From: a virus
Length of the DNA: 39,574 nucleotides
Strand: one strand, 5' to 3'
Virus record (IMG/VR): IMGVR_UViG_3300005548_000478
Location: 1-39,574 of that record
Part shown: positions 1 to 7,899 of the stretch, piece after piece
How the letters are laid out: every line of letters begins with the position of its first letter
Numbering within the stretch: position 1 is the stretch's first letter
The notes under the pieces: generated by a model
Seen by the model: the letters and a program-made list of their open reading frames with translations, nothing else
Database searches by the model: none
Told to the model about the DNA's origin: nothing
Made by a program: the position numbers and the translations under genes

Positions 1-522
1 TCAGGCCCTCCCATCCTCCGCCGTCATGGTGGAAAGCAGACTTGAGAACAGCCCACGCGAGCGCCGCAGCCAGGCTGCAAACTCCGTTGCCGGCGCCTCT
101 GGTTCGGTCCACTCGATCGGCCATCCCATTACCATCTCGTAGAAGCGCGGGTTGGAGATCAGGGCGCCGACAAAGGAGGTCCTGCCATGCTGAAAGCTCA
201 CCCGGACCGGGGGCGAAGATGGGTACATCGCCGTCGTCGGCGTCCAGCCCAGCGCCTTCATGATCAGCCAAAGCGATGTCCAAGTGCGCGCGCTCTCCCC
301 CAAGGCATATTGGCCGCCGCTGTGCGCCGGGATGTTCATCGGCGACGTGGTCCGAAGCGACCCCTCCTCGATGATCAGATCCGGGAAATAGCCGGCATCC
401 GAAGCGGTCGGCGTGGGCCAGGAAGAAGAGCCGGCGCCGGCGGTGGCGAGCGCCCGCTTCTCGCGCCGTGAACAGGCCCGCCTTAGTCGAGTAGCCCAGG
501 CGTCGAAGGTCGCCGAGGACAT
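1..522 (-). CDS. Overlapping ORF with methyltransferase-like C-terminal signatures
   Basis: This is a second open frame inside dcm, ending with TGA exactly at base 1. ATG 522 is a possible start, but the frame is open much further upstream, so the start is uncertain. From about residue 47 it has a WPTPTASDAG segment and near its end NPRFYEMVMGWPIEWTE followed by ATEF. From memory, these resemble C-terminal segments of phage cytosine methyltransferases. At the DNA level the MGWPIEWTE bases are the same as those giving GMADRVDRT in the dcm frame. It may be a separate overlapping gene, the true C-terminus reached by a frameshift, or a by-product of constrained codons. No function is assigned. 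Confidence 0.45.
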   Translation of the reverse strand: MSSATFDAWATRLRRACSRREKRALATAGAGSSSWPTPTASDAGYFPDLIIEEGSLRTTSPMNIPAHSGGQYALGESARTWTSLWLIMKALGWTPTTAMYPSSPPVRVSFQHGRTSFVGALISNPRFYEMVMGWPIEWTEPEAPATEFAAWLRRSRGLFSSLLSTMTAEDGRA

Positions 523-943
523 CGGAGAAGCCCAAGGACAAGTGTCCCTCGACGTTCTCGCAGAAGACCCACTCGGGTTCGACCTCCCCAATAATCCGGG
601 CGACGCTGGGCCAGAGGTGCCGAGGGTCCGATGAGCCTCCGCGCTTCCCGGCATGGCTGAAGGGCTGACAGGGATAGCCTGCAGTGACGAGATGAAGGCG
701 GCCGCGCCACGGGCGGCCGTCGAAGGTTCTAAGATCGTCCCAGATAGCCGCCTGACCCAAGGCCTGGTCCGCCATCCGTGCCACGAGAGTGGCCGCGGCA
801 TGGCTCTCCCGCTCGACGAAACATACAGTTCGATATTGGGGCTCGGCGATGTGCAGGCCGAGATCGAGGCCGGCGTAGCCGGCGCAGAGTGAGAGGCCCC
901 GAAAGTCATCGACTTCGGGGTGGTATTGGGGAGGTAGATCCAC
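1..943 (-). CDS. dcm: C5-cytosine DNA methyltransferase (3' end at or beyond window edge)
   Basis: Transfers a methyl group to cytosine C5; in this position it would modify phage DNA against host restriction, replacing Mu Mom. The frame starts at GTG 943, preceded by AAGGAG eight bases upstream. Visible motifs: SAM-binding motif I (LCAGYAGL, near residue 16), catalytic PCQ with Cys92, ENV with Glu129, the arginine-rich motif VIII (HRRRRLFF, near residue 175) and motif X GNGV at 285-288. The frame has no stop for at least 314 codons and runs off base 1, so its C-terminus is not seen. It follows com by 22 bases and is probably under Com control. The 3' part is also open in another frame (see the 1-522 entry), so a frameshift or dual coding must be considered. 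Confidence 0.85.
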   Translation of the reverse strand, partial: MDLPPQYHPEVDDFRGLSLCAGYAGLDLGLHIAEPQYRTVCFVERESHAAATLVARMADQALGQAAIWDDLRTFDGRPWRGRLHLVTAGYPCQPFSHAGKRGGSSDPRHLWPSVARIIGEVEPEWVFCENVEGHLSLGFSDVLGDLRRLGYSTKAGLFTAREAGARHRRRRLFFLAHADRFGCRLFPGSDHRGGVASDHVADEHPGAQRRPICLGGERAHLDIALADHEGAGLDADDGDVPIFAPGPGELSAWQDLLCRRPDLQPALLRDGNGMADRVDRTRGAGNGVCSLAAALAWAVLKSAFHHDGGGWEGL

Positions 944-957
944 AAGGCACGCTCCTT
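944..957 (-). promoter_or_regulatory. Possible hairpin over the dcm ribosome-binding site
   Basis: On the minus strand the Shine-Dalgarno AAGG (957-954) can pair with CCTT (947-944) immediately before the GTG start, with a six-base loop. A second small stem, CCGC/GCGG, spans the com stop codon just upstream. In phage Mu, Com activates mom translation by opening an RNA structure that hides the mom start. The same logic is plausible here, but a four-base stem is weak and the pairing was found by eye only. Confidence 0.35.
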
Positions 958-965
958 CGCGCCGC

Positions 966-1139
966 TCAGCTGGCGGTCGATGAAGGGCTCGCGGGCCTCA
1001 AAGAGTTGATTGTGCCGCAGCGGCGGCATTTGATCTCGATCACCCCGGCGATTGCACTCGCCGAGGCTTTGAACAGCAGGGCGCGGCAGCTCGCGCAACG
1101 GACGGGCGAAGGCGCGCCCTCCCTTGGACTCGACTCCAT
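966..1139 (-). CDS. com: Com-family zinc-finger translational regulator
   Basis: 57-residue protein from ATG 1139. It contains two CxxC pairs, CASC near residue 15 and CRRC near residue 37, linked by an LLFKA segment and followed by GTINSLRP. This is the signature of Com, the small zinc-binding RNA-binding protein that switches on translation of the downstream DNA-modification gene in Mu. The position directly upstream of dcm (22 bases) supports that role. The length is similar to Mu Com (about 60 residues). A GAGAG about ten bases before the ATG may serve as the ribosome-binding site. It is missed in a simple scan because a long open frame covers it. Confidence 0.88.
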   Translation of the reverse strand: MESSPREGAPSPVRCASCRALLFKASASAIAGVIEIKCRRCGTINSLRPASPSSTAS

Positions 1140-1279
1140 GACAAAGGTCTCTCATGAACCCCTCCGCCCGTCGCGCGGGTGGCGGGGTGATTCCAGCCTG
1201 GTACAGCTGGCTCATGGCGGGTCGATGCCGCCGGCTCGGGGCGCGCCAACGCCCCGGCTCCCGCCTCGCGGCGGAAAGA

Positions 1280-1308
1280 TTGGTGTGATCAACCTCGCGG
1301 TGTAGAAC
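1280..1308 (+). promoter_or_regulatory. Possible promoter of the 1315-1851 accessory gene
   Basis: TTGGTG (1280-1285) and TAGAAC (1303-1308) are separated by 17 bases and lie just before ATG 1315. The match is moderate, and transcription would begin almost at the start codon. An own promoter is expected for a gene antisense to its late-gene neighbours. Confidence 0.25.
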
Positions 1309-1314
1309 GCGGAT

Positions 1315-1851
1315 ATGATCGATTGGCCTAGCTTCACTTGGGAGGCGTTCGCTACGCTCAGCACCGGCTTCGCGGCGGTGACCGGTGCCTTCGTCCTCGG
1401 GCGGAGACAGCTTGACATCTCGCGACAGCAGACGGCGAGCGCAGCCCGTCAAAACGAGATACTCGAACGGCAGCTGCGGCTGGCGGAACTCGCCTACCGA
1501 CATGCGCTGTTCGATCGCCGCATGGAGGTGTACGTCGGGATTCGAGACTATCTCGTCGATATAATGAGGGAGGCGAAACCACCGACCGGCGAAACCGCGC
1601 TGCGCTTTCATAATGCGATGTCGGCGGCAAGGTTCGTGTTTAGTGCCGAGGTGAATGAGAAGCTCGAACAGCTCCGGCTCTACGTCCTTGACTACCGGGT
1701 TCTGACGCTGAACATGAAGGCCGTAATAGAGCAGAAAGGGCCTTGGCGACACAACGAGCCTCAGCAGGAGAGCGACATGCTGGAGCAATTGTCGGAACAC
1801 TTGCGGACCCTGCCCGACCTCTTCGGGGACGAGATACGCCTGGGGCTGTAG
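1315..1851 (+). CDS. Membrane-anchored coiled-coil accessory protein (moron)
   Basis: 178 residues. An N-terminal hydrophobic segment (about residues 10-29) is followed by a charged, heptad-like helix (about 30-60) and a mostly helical soluble domain. This suggests one membrane span with a cytoplasmic tail. It lies alone on the plus strand between minus-strand gp30 and com, has no clear Shine-Dalgarno, and looks less GC-extreme than its neighbours. These are marks of a lysogenic-conversion gene expressed independently. Membrane-anchored superinfection exclusion is possible but not shown; no family was recognised. Confidence 0.72.
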   Translation: MIDWPSFTWEAFATLSTGFAAVTGAFVLGRRQLDISRQQTASAARQNEILERQLRLAELAYRHALFDRRMEVYVGIRDYLVDIMREAKPPTGETALRFHNAMSAARFVFSAEVNEKLEQLRLYVLDYRVLTLNMKAVIEQKGPWRHNEPQQESDMLEQLSEHLRTLPDLFGDEIRLGL

Positions 1852-2036
1852 CGTTCGTTGATCAGCAAGCGTCGGCCGCCTATATGGAAGTCGCGACGCG
1901 CGCGACACGGTGAACCTCCCTGCCGTAGCACGGGCCATTGGCCTGGAGCGTGATGCGAGGGATGTGGGAGTCCTCGCCGCGCGTCGCACCTTTCCAGCAT
2001 CGTTGACACCTTGATCCTCGTGATCGTCCGGGCCGG

Positions 2037-3377
2037 TCATGCGTCATTTTCCACGTCGTCGGCTTCCTCGGGTGCCTGCTCGCCGGTGACGCCGGCTGCG
2101 ATCAGCGCCGCGATTGCGCCGACCCATTGCCCGAAGACCAGTTTGAAGCGTCGCCGCAAGCGGGCGATTTCGGCCGCGCGCGCGTATTGGAGGCTGATCA
2201 CAAACAGTTCGCCGCGATCGGCCGTGACCTTCACTACGGCTTTCATCCAACGGCCGTCCGCGGCGCGCGTCAGGATCAGGCGCCGATCGTCCTGCTGGAA
2301 AATGAGGTCGGGCGCTGCTCCAATGTCAGGCAGGCGCCGATAATCCGCGGCGAGCAGCTCGGGATGATTGCGGCGCTGCTTCGCGTAGGTCTCGGATGAG
2401 AGCATTGCGACATGGCCTTGTGCGCTGATCTGTGCCCGGACCTCGTCGTCGAGCACCATGACCGGAAAGGCCGTGCCGGGTTCGTCCAACGCCTGCAGGA
2501 AGGCGGGCGAGTCAACCAGGTCGCGCACCGCGGCTCGCGCGCCGGCCAGATCTCCGCCGGCTTGGGCTTCGAGCGTGGCAGCCGCCTTGTCGGCGATCGC
2601 GCGCATGCTCGCCTTGCCAGGATTATACGCCCAGCCTGGATCGATGCCGGCAGGAACGGCTTCTGGCGTCGGCGATCCGGCGCGCCAAAAGCGCGAAGGC
2701 GGGCCTTCAGGTGGCGGCGCCTTATTCACTTCCCAGCCGCGCGCGCGGAGATCGCGCTCGCTGAGCTGGGTCGCGGTGCAGCGGCAATTCCAACCACAGG
2801 GCGGGAAATGCGTGTCCCACCAGGGATGGTCGACCGGAAGGATGGTGCCGTGCCACTGGCGGTGGAGCGGCCGCGTCCGATCGTCCATGACGGCCGAGTA
2901 GCGGAGGAATGGAGCAACATCCTTGCGGTCCTGGATCCGCGCCCATTGGCCTGCAGCGCGACTGACACGCATATTGGTCCGGTAGATCGTCTCCAGCCGC
3001 CGCGGTCCGATGAAGACGGGCGCGCTCGTACCCGTCAGGCTCTTGTCTTCGACCCGGCCCCACCAGCCGGCGCGCTGCAGGTCGGGGATGATCCGGTCCT
3101 TCCACTGCTCGAAAGTCCCGCCATTGGCGAGGACGTCTGCCAGCGAATTGCGGATCGTGTCGAGCAGATCGAGCCGAGCCACCTTAGCGACGGTGAAGGC
3201 CCGCGCATGCTCCTCCTGCCACATCTCGTGCCATTTGGTCGTGAGCCGCAGTTCATCGCGCCCGCGGAAGGCGCGGAACGTGTCCTCGGGCGGGAGCCCT
3301 ATGAGCGGGCGGATGTCGACCCGAGCCCCAGTCAATTGAAGGCCCTTTGGGCCTTGGCGGCCTGAAACCCGATCCAT
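2037..3377 (-). CDS. Phage head morphogenesis protein, Mu gp30/F-like (SPP1 gp7 family)
   Basis: 446-residue minor head protein expected near the portal, where it helps DNA packaging and ejection. The central region holds the family pattern: an RTNM segment, SAVMDDRTRPLHRQWHG, the WWDTHFPPCGWNCRC block and an E-R-D motif. ATG 3377 is the longest start. TTG 3335, overlapping the upstream stop as TTGA and preceded by AAGG, is a credible alternative that removes 14 residues. It is the last recognisable gene of the leftward packaging block. In Mu it is followed by further head genes, but here the strand switches and an accessory gene follows. Confidence 0.88.
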   Translation of the reverse strand: MDRVSGRQGPKGLQLTGARVDIRPLIGLPPEDTFRAFRGRDELRLTTKWHEMWQEEHARAFTVAKVARLDLLDTIRNSLADVLANGGTFEQWKDRIIPDLQRAGWWGRVEDKSLTGTSAPVFIGPRRLETIYRTNMRVSRAAGQWARIQDRKDVAPFLRYSAVMDDRTRPLHRQWHGTILPVDHPWWDTHFPPCGWNCRCTATQLSERDLRARGWEVNKAPPPEGPPSRFWRAGSPTPEAVPAGIDPGWAYNPGKASMRAIADKAAATLEAQAGGDLAGARAAVRDLVDSPAFLQALDEPGTAFPVMVLDDEVRAQISAQGHVAMLSSETYAKQRRNHPELLAADYRRLPDIGAAPDLIFQQDDRRLILTRAADGRWMKAVVKVTADRGELFVISLQYARAAEIARLRRRFKLVFGQWVGAIAALIAAGVTGEQAPEEADDVENDA

Positions 3378-3517
3378 AGGCGATCGTAACGGTCACGCGA
3401 CAGATCGGGGCGAAGGCGCCGCGCTATGGCCCAGAACTCTTCCCGGTCAAGCTCATCGAGTCGAGCTGAACAAGCGCCGGCCTGAGGAGCGAGGTGAAGG
3501 GGACCTACGTGTCTCAC
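3332..3517 (-). CDS. Small hypothetical protein between portal and gp30
   Basis: 61 codons from GTG 3517, whose GTGA overlaps the portal stop; it ends inside the 5' part of the gp30 gene. The C-terminal half (LDREEFWAIARRL... to ...AAKAQRAFN) is amphipathic and charged. Its coupling at the start, and the alternative TTGA junction for gp30 at its end, suggest a real translated linker gene. Function unknown. Confidence 0.55.
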   Translation of the reverse strand: MRHVGPLHLAPQAGACSARLDELDREEFWAIARRLRPDLSRDRYDRLWIGFQAAKAQRAFN

Positions 3518-5097
3518 GCGCCGTCCTCGCCGGCAGTGGCCGCCATCTTCACCGCGAAGCCGGCGCGCTCCAAGTGCTCGACGAAACCGCTCTGGTCGCC
3601 CAGCTCCGCCTCGCGCTTGAGGATCGCCTCAACCTCGGCCGGGCTGCCGGCTTTGGTCAGCTCCTCGATGAGCGAAGGGACGCCGAGATTATCCGCAACG
3701 GTGCGCCAACCCTCATCGGCCATGATCTGCTGGAGGGCCTGGTCGACGATATCGCCCTCGGCCGGCTCGGCGAAGTTGACCACGTTGGCCGGATTAGCCC
3801 CCGTCTCGGCGTCATTTGCGGCCTCTGGGGGCCTTTTCAGGCCGGTAGGCGCCGGAGGGGCCGGCACCGCCGGTTTGCGCTCGTAGCCGTCGCCATAGAC
3901 GTCCTTGAAGCTCTCCTCGCTGCGGACCCAGCCAACGCGCTCCAGGACTTCGTCGGTCTCGGCAGTCGCTTTCAAATCGTCCTCTTCTTCGACCAGGTAG
4001 GTGAGGACGGGCGCGGCGACGTCCGCACCGAAATTGTAATCGGTGAACCAACGCGCCGGTCCTTCCGTGAAGCTATCGCTCAGCATGTCGGCGTCTTCGG
4101 TGATCACCTCCTGCTTAACGCCGGCATGGACGTTGGCTTGTCCCGATCCGAGGCCTGAGGCGGAGGCCGAGGTGGTCATCGTCTGGCTGAGAATGATCCG
4201 GCTGATGGCGTCGTCCATAAAGGTCGGCATCTTCTCGAAATCGATGCCGTTGGAGGCGACCTGCATGAATTCTAGAATAGTGCCCTCAGGAATGGCGACG
4301 CCGCTATCATTGGCGAGCGCCATCATCGCGCCCAGCAGCTTGTCGATCTCGGCCTGTGATGTGCCGCGAGGATAGGTGCCTTTAGCCGGCGGAACGCTGA
4401 ACTTGTCGAGGAAGATGTTCCAGAAGCGGATCCCGTTGCGCTTGAACAGCGTCGGCCAGTAAAGCCACTCGGCCAGGCCCCGGCCGTAGGGCTGATCGTC
4501 GTCGTCGGCGCCGGATGTCACCACCCAGAATTTCCGTTCGGGCAAGATTTCGCCTCGCAGGTTCTTCGGCGTGATCAACCGGAGCTTGCCGTCCTTGTCA
4601 TAGCGGAAGCGACGGGCGTGCCGGACCTTGCAGGCGCCGAATTGAAACAGCCCGTCCCGAACCTCCCAAAGCATCTCGGCGACGGCGATGCCATAGAACG
4701 GCGCGCGCAGCATGAGCCCAGTCTTGCGGGTCCAACTGAGGCGCATCAGGTTCTTCTCCAGCGCCTCGGCCGCGGCATCCGCGCGGGGCTCACCCGGTTC
4801 CCCCGAGGCCATGCTCCACTCGCGCGATGTGATCGCACTCCGCCGCTGTTGGAGGCAGGACTTGACCTGGTCGTCGAGCAGGATCTTGTCGTAGACGCCC
4901 CAATCAACAGCGCCCTGCAGTCGCAGGTCGCGGAACTCCTCCAGCTCGTAGATCCACGGGCGGGTGATATCGCGGCCGTCATGGGTTGACGCGATCTCAC
5001 CCACCAGCTCGGCAGGCAGATGGGCGTTGCGCGGCGCGGGGACGATCGCAGTCGCGCCGCTGCGCGCGGCGCTGTAGCGCTTGGGCAGCTTAGACAT
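3514..5097 (-). CDS. Portal protein, Mu gp29-like (DUF935)
   Basis: 527 residues, normal for the family. It forms the dodecameric portal at the capsid vertex through which DNA is packaged. Family features seen: an early block ending LQQRRSAITSREW, a central segment with GRGLAEWLYWPTLFKRNG, and a region carrying SRIILSQTMTTSASASGLGSG, typical of DUF935. The start ATG 5097 overlaps the terminase stop. It sits between terminase and gp30, as in Mu. Confidence 0.93.
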   Translation of the reverse strand: MSKLPKRYSAARSGATAIVPAPRNAHLPAELVGEIASTHDGRDITRPWIYELEEFRDLRLQGAVDWGVYDKILLDDQVKSCLQQRRSAITSREWSMASGEPGEPRADAAAEALEKNLMRLSWTRKTGLMLRAPFYGIAVAEMLWEVRDGLFQFGACKVRHARRFRYDKDGKLRLITPKNLRGEILPERKFWVVTSGADDDDQPYGRGLAEWLYWPTLFKRNGIRFWNIFLDKFSVPPAKGTYPRGTSQAEIDKLLGAMMALANDSGVAIPEGTILEFMQVASNGIDFEKMPTFMDDAISRIILSQTMTTSASASGLGSGQANVHAGVKQEVITEDADMLSDSFTEGPARWFTDYNFGADVAAPVLTYLVEEEDDLKATAETDEVLERVGWVRSEESFKDVYGDGYERKPAVPAPPAPTGLKRPPEAANDAETGANPANVVNFAEPAEGDIVDQALQQIMADEGWRTVADNLGVPSLIEELTKAGSPAEVEAILKREAELGDQSGFVEHLERAGFAVKMAATAGEDGA

Positions 5098-6637
5098 GGA
5101 ACCCTCCGAATTCGGAGCGGCGGGCGATAGTGCCGAAGCCGCGGGTGGTGGTGACGAAGTCCCCGGCCGGCGCCTCGCGCGGTCCAGTGGTGTGGAAGTC
5201 GATCGGCCCTATGTCCTCGTCCATGGCGGCTACCAGATGCATGCAGGCGATTGCGTTGTCGCCGTGGCGCTTGCCCTTGGAGCCATCGGCCTTTGAGATG
5301 ACAGAGCGGTCCGGGATCTTCGGCACGCCGCGGACCTGTTTGATCATGCGGAAATCTTCGAGCGTGCCTTCGTCCTTAGGGATGAGGAATGTCTCGTCCT
5401 CGATGCCGGCGCGTAGCTTGGGCATGAAGGCGAGATAGGTCTTGTCGCTCGCCATCACGGCCTCGACGCGTTCGAAGCCCCATTTTTGCTGGGTAGCTTC
5501 GGCCAGAGCCGAGCCGTTGCCGCGGGCATCCATCTTTCCCCCGGCGAACAGTGGCAGCCGCTCGATGATCCAGTTGAGGATGAACTCCTGCTCGCGAAAC
5601 GGCACGTTCCGCATCTCCAGGATGAAGCGGCAGATCTTGCGCAGTGCCAGATCATGCTGCCCGAAGGCGATCGGTGAAACGTCGCCTGACCGGGCGAAGT
5701 CCTGGCCGAAGAAGCTGCGCCTGGTCCGATCGAAGCCGTCGAGGAGCGGCTTGATATGCTCCTCCAGGAACTCGCGGACCCAATCGGTCCGATAGGCGTC
5801 GGCCTCGCGCTCGAAGCCGTCCGGGCAGCGCATGCGGATAACGGGCAGTTCCGGTCGCATCGCCCGCTCGATCGTGGCGCGCGCTAGATAGGTGCCGGAT
5901 CCGCGCGCCGGGATGACGTCCAGCTCCTCCTCGGCTGCTTCGCCGTAGGTAGCGCGCAGATCCGCTTCCCAGGCGGCCTCGGCCTCGGGCGACCACCGCT
6001 TGCCAGTGCGAAGGCAGATGCGTTGGTACAGGCCCTGGGCGAGCGCATCCTCCAGGGTGAGCCGCATCACCACGCCCTTGCGCTTTCCGGCCCGGATATC
6101 TTCGATCAAGGAATTGAAGGGGTTGTCGGCCCCGTCGTGGGTGGAGATGACGACGACGCGGCCGCCCCACATCAACAGCGCGAATGCGGCTTTGAGCAGC
6201 TCCTCCAGCTGATCGTGGAAGGCGGCTTCGTCGATGATGACCATGCCCTGCTTGCCGCGCAACGATCGCGGCTTGGAGGAGAGGGCGACGATCGAATGTC
6301 CGGACGGGAAGTCGATGCGGAAGGCAAGAATGCCCTCTTTCGAGCCGTCATCGAACAGGAACTCGGAGGCCGTGGTCGCGGCTTCGTCAAAGGCCTTCGT
6401 GAAGTCCCCGCAATAGGCGATAAATTCGCGGGTCATGTCGAGATTGTAGGCGATGTAGAAGACGTCCATGCCGCCGCGACTGGCGGCAGCGACCAGGACG
6501 GCGTCGGCCGCGAAACCATAGGTGATGCCGGTGCGGCGCGACTTCTCGACTACAAGCAACTGGTTCTCGTCACTGAGGACGATACCCTCTTGCTGGTAAG
6601 GGAGGAGGACGTCGGGCAGCGGTTCCTGGGCGCTCAT
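5090..6637 (-). CDS. Terminase large subunit, Mu gp28-like
   Basis: 515 residues from ATG 6637, chosen because its ATGA overlaps the preceding stop and because the longer frame adds only low-complexity sequence. This is the ATPase/nuclease motor that cuts and packages DNA headfully. Walker A-like VVEKSRRTGIT lies at about residues 29-39, and Walker B MVIIDEAAF has the Asp136-Glu137 pair. A later FFGQDFARSGD segment supplies a likely RNase H-fold nuclease aspartate. Neighbours gp27 and gp29 fit the Mu order. Confidence 0.93.
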   Translation of the reverse strand: MSAQEPLPDVLLPYQQEGIVLSDENQLLVVEKSRRTGITYGFAADAVLVAAASRGGMDVFYIAYNLDMTREFIAYCGDFTKAFDEAATTASEFLFDDGSKEGILAFRIDFPSGHSIVALSSKPRSLRGKQGMVIIDEAAFHDQLEELLKAAFALLMWGGRVVVISTHDGADNPFNSLIEDIRAGKRKGVVMRLTLEDALAQGLYQRICLRTGKRWSPEAEAAWEADLRATYGEAAEEELDVIPARGSGTYLARATIERAMRPELPVIRMRCPDGFEREADAYRTDWVREFLEEHIKPLLDGFDRTRRSFFGQDFARSGDVSPIAFGQHDLALRKICRFILEMRNVPFREQEFILNWIIERLPLFAGGKMDARGNGSALAEATQQKWGFERVEAVMASDKTYLAFMPKLRAGIEDETFLIPKDEGTLEDFRMIKQVRGVPKIPDRSVISKADGSKGKRHGDNAIACMHLVAAMDEDIGPIDFHTTGPREAPAGDFVTTTRGFGTIARRSEFGGFHV

Positions 6638-7056
6638 TTGCAACCGCCCGGCTTGTGCTTCTGGCCCCGAACATGATGGCCGCGGCGCTGGCGGCTGCGC
6701 TCCGGCGGCGACCAGACGATTTCTCCACGCGCGACCTGGTTCAACCAGCAAAACCCGGCTTCGGCGCCCGTGGTGCCGTCCCGGCTGACCAGATCGAAAT
6801 GCGGCAGATCATAGCCGGTGCCGATCGGTGCCAGGTGATCTGAAACCCGGACGAGCCAGAGCCTGTTCGCGGCGTCACGCAGTTGAAGGTGTTTCGTGGC
6901 CGAATTGCGAACGCGGCTACAGAGCATGCGAACGACCACCATGCCATGGCCTCGGGCATGCTCGGCGAGCGCCAGTGCAATGGTCGTGATCGAGCCGGCG
7001 GGGGCGCTTGTGCCCGGCGCGCGCCAGCCTGCTGCAACGGTGGTCGTGCCGGTCAT
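6634..7056 (-). CDS. Hypothetical protein in packaging block
   Basis: 140 residues, starting directly after the gp27-like stop and ending in ATGA with terminase. The N-terminus (TTTVAAGWRAP) and middle (HFDLVSRDGTTGAEAGFCWL) look folded. The C-terminal 25 residues are very basic (repeated Arg, Lys, His), which could bind nucleic acid. No family was recognised. Position between the small and large terminase genes suggests an auxiliary role in packaging, as inference only. Confidence 0.72.
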   Translation of the reverse strand: MTGTTTVAAGWRAPGTSAPAGSITTIALALAEHARGHGMVVVRMLCSRVRNSATKHLQLRDAANRLWLVRVSDHLAPIGTGYDLPHFDLVSRDGTTGAEAGFCWLNQVARGEIVWSPPERSRQRRGHHVRGQKHKPGGCK

Positions 7057-7596
7057 TTAACTGATGCCCAGGATCGAGCGTTTGATCCGGTCGATCGTCT
7101 CCGGAGATGCACCAGCGGCCTTGCCCGCGGCCTCGGCGTCATTGGCGGCTTTGGAACGCGCGCGGGCGGCTTCCTCGCTGCGGATTTTCGCTTCGCGATC
7201 GACATCGATCTTTGCGGCCGACGTGATGTCCTTCACCGCCCGCCCGAGGTTCATAAGATCCTTCAGGCCCATGTCGGGATCGTCGTCGGCCGCCAAGCCC
7301 ATTGCGATCCGGGACGCGAGCGTGGTGGCGAGCTGGATCAGCAGGCGCCCCTGCATGTCATCTGCCTGGCCGAACTCGCCCGCGAAATTCTTGGCGACAA
7401 TCGCGATCTCGCGCTGCTGCGAGGCCAGGTCGGCATATTGCTTGGAGTAGCGTCCGACCGCAGAGCGAGAAACGTCGGCGCCGAGCCCCTTCAGCATCCA
7501 TACGATTTGATCAATTGTCGCCTTGCGCTTCAGCGCAGCGTGGATCTCGGCGATGATAGGATCGGGCAGCTGCTCGATCGAGGATTTGCCGGCCAT
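7057..7596 (-). CDS. Mu gp27-like protein (DUF3486), probable small terminase subunit
   Basis: 179 residues. It opens with a small helix-turn-helix-like region (SSIEQLPDPIIAEIH, then TIDQIVWMLKGLGADVSRSAVGRY), followed by a long helical middle and an alanine/lysine-rich C-terminus. This is the DUF3486 pattern. In Mu-like phages it lies immediately upstream of the terminase and is thought to be the DNA-recognising small subunit. Confidence 0.85.
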   Translation of the reverse strand: MAGKSSIEQLPDPIIAEIHAALKRKATIDQIVWMLKGLGADVSRSAVGRYSKQYADLASQQREIAIVAKNFAGEFGQADDMQGRLLIQLATTLASRIAMGLAADDDPDMGLKDLMNLGRAVKDITSAAKIDVDREAKIRSEEAARARSKAANDAEAAGKAAGASPETIDRIKRSILGIS

Positions 7597-7599
7597 GGC

Positions 7600-7899
7600 T
7601 CAATCCCCGGTCTTGAAGCGGGAGACGCCTTCGATGAGCAGTCGGCCCTCGGCGACGTCGCGGCCATCGCTCAGGATCCGCGCGGCTAGATAAGGGCCAA
7701 GCTCATCAACCTCGATCAGCCGGCAACCGTCGTCCTGAGCAAGCCAACGCAGCTGCTCGGCGACATCGCGGCGGGCAACCCTGTGGCCGAGCTGATTGAG
7801 CAGCATGGTTAGGGTGTCGTCGTTGTGCTCGCCGCCGACGTCGAACAACAGGTCTAGAATAGCGCGGCGGATGACCGGAAGGATGATCGCCGGGATCAC
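7600..7899 (-). CDS. Small winged-helix-like phage protein, gp26 position
   Basis: 99 residues from GTG 7899, which overlaps the gp25-like stop as GTGA. The sequence shows ILDLLFDVGGEHNDDTL, an LGHRVARRDVAEQLRWLA helix pair and a closing ARILSDGRDVAEGR segment. This resembles a winged-helix domain and matches my memory of the VpaChn25_0724-type proteins found next to gp25/gp27 in Mu relatives. Role in packaging or late control is not known. Confidence 0.75.
   Translation of the reverse strand: MIPAIILPVIRRAILDLLFDVGGEHNDDTLTMLLNQLGHRVARRDVAEQLRWLAQDDGCRLIEVDELGPYLAARILSDGRDVAEGRLLIEGVSRFKTGD

Noticed and set aside
1-2040. Single 679-codon minus-strand open frame as one gene
   Set aside because: It crosses com, dcm and the antisense moron in non-matching frames; most of it lacks coding character. 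Only the final part (about 1-522) resembles a protein family.
2412-3365. 317-codon plus-strand open frame opposite gp30
   Set aside because: Antisense shadow of the gp30/F-like gene, which has clear family motifs; GC-rich third positions keep the complement open.
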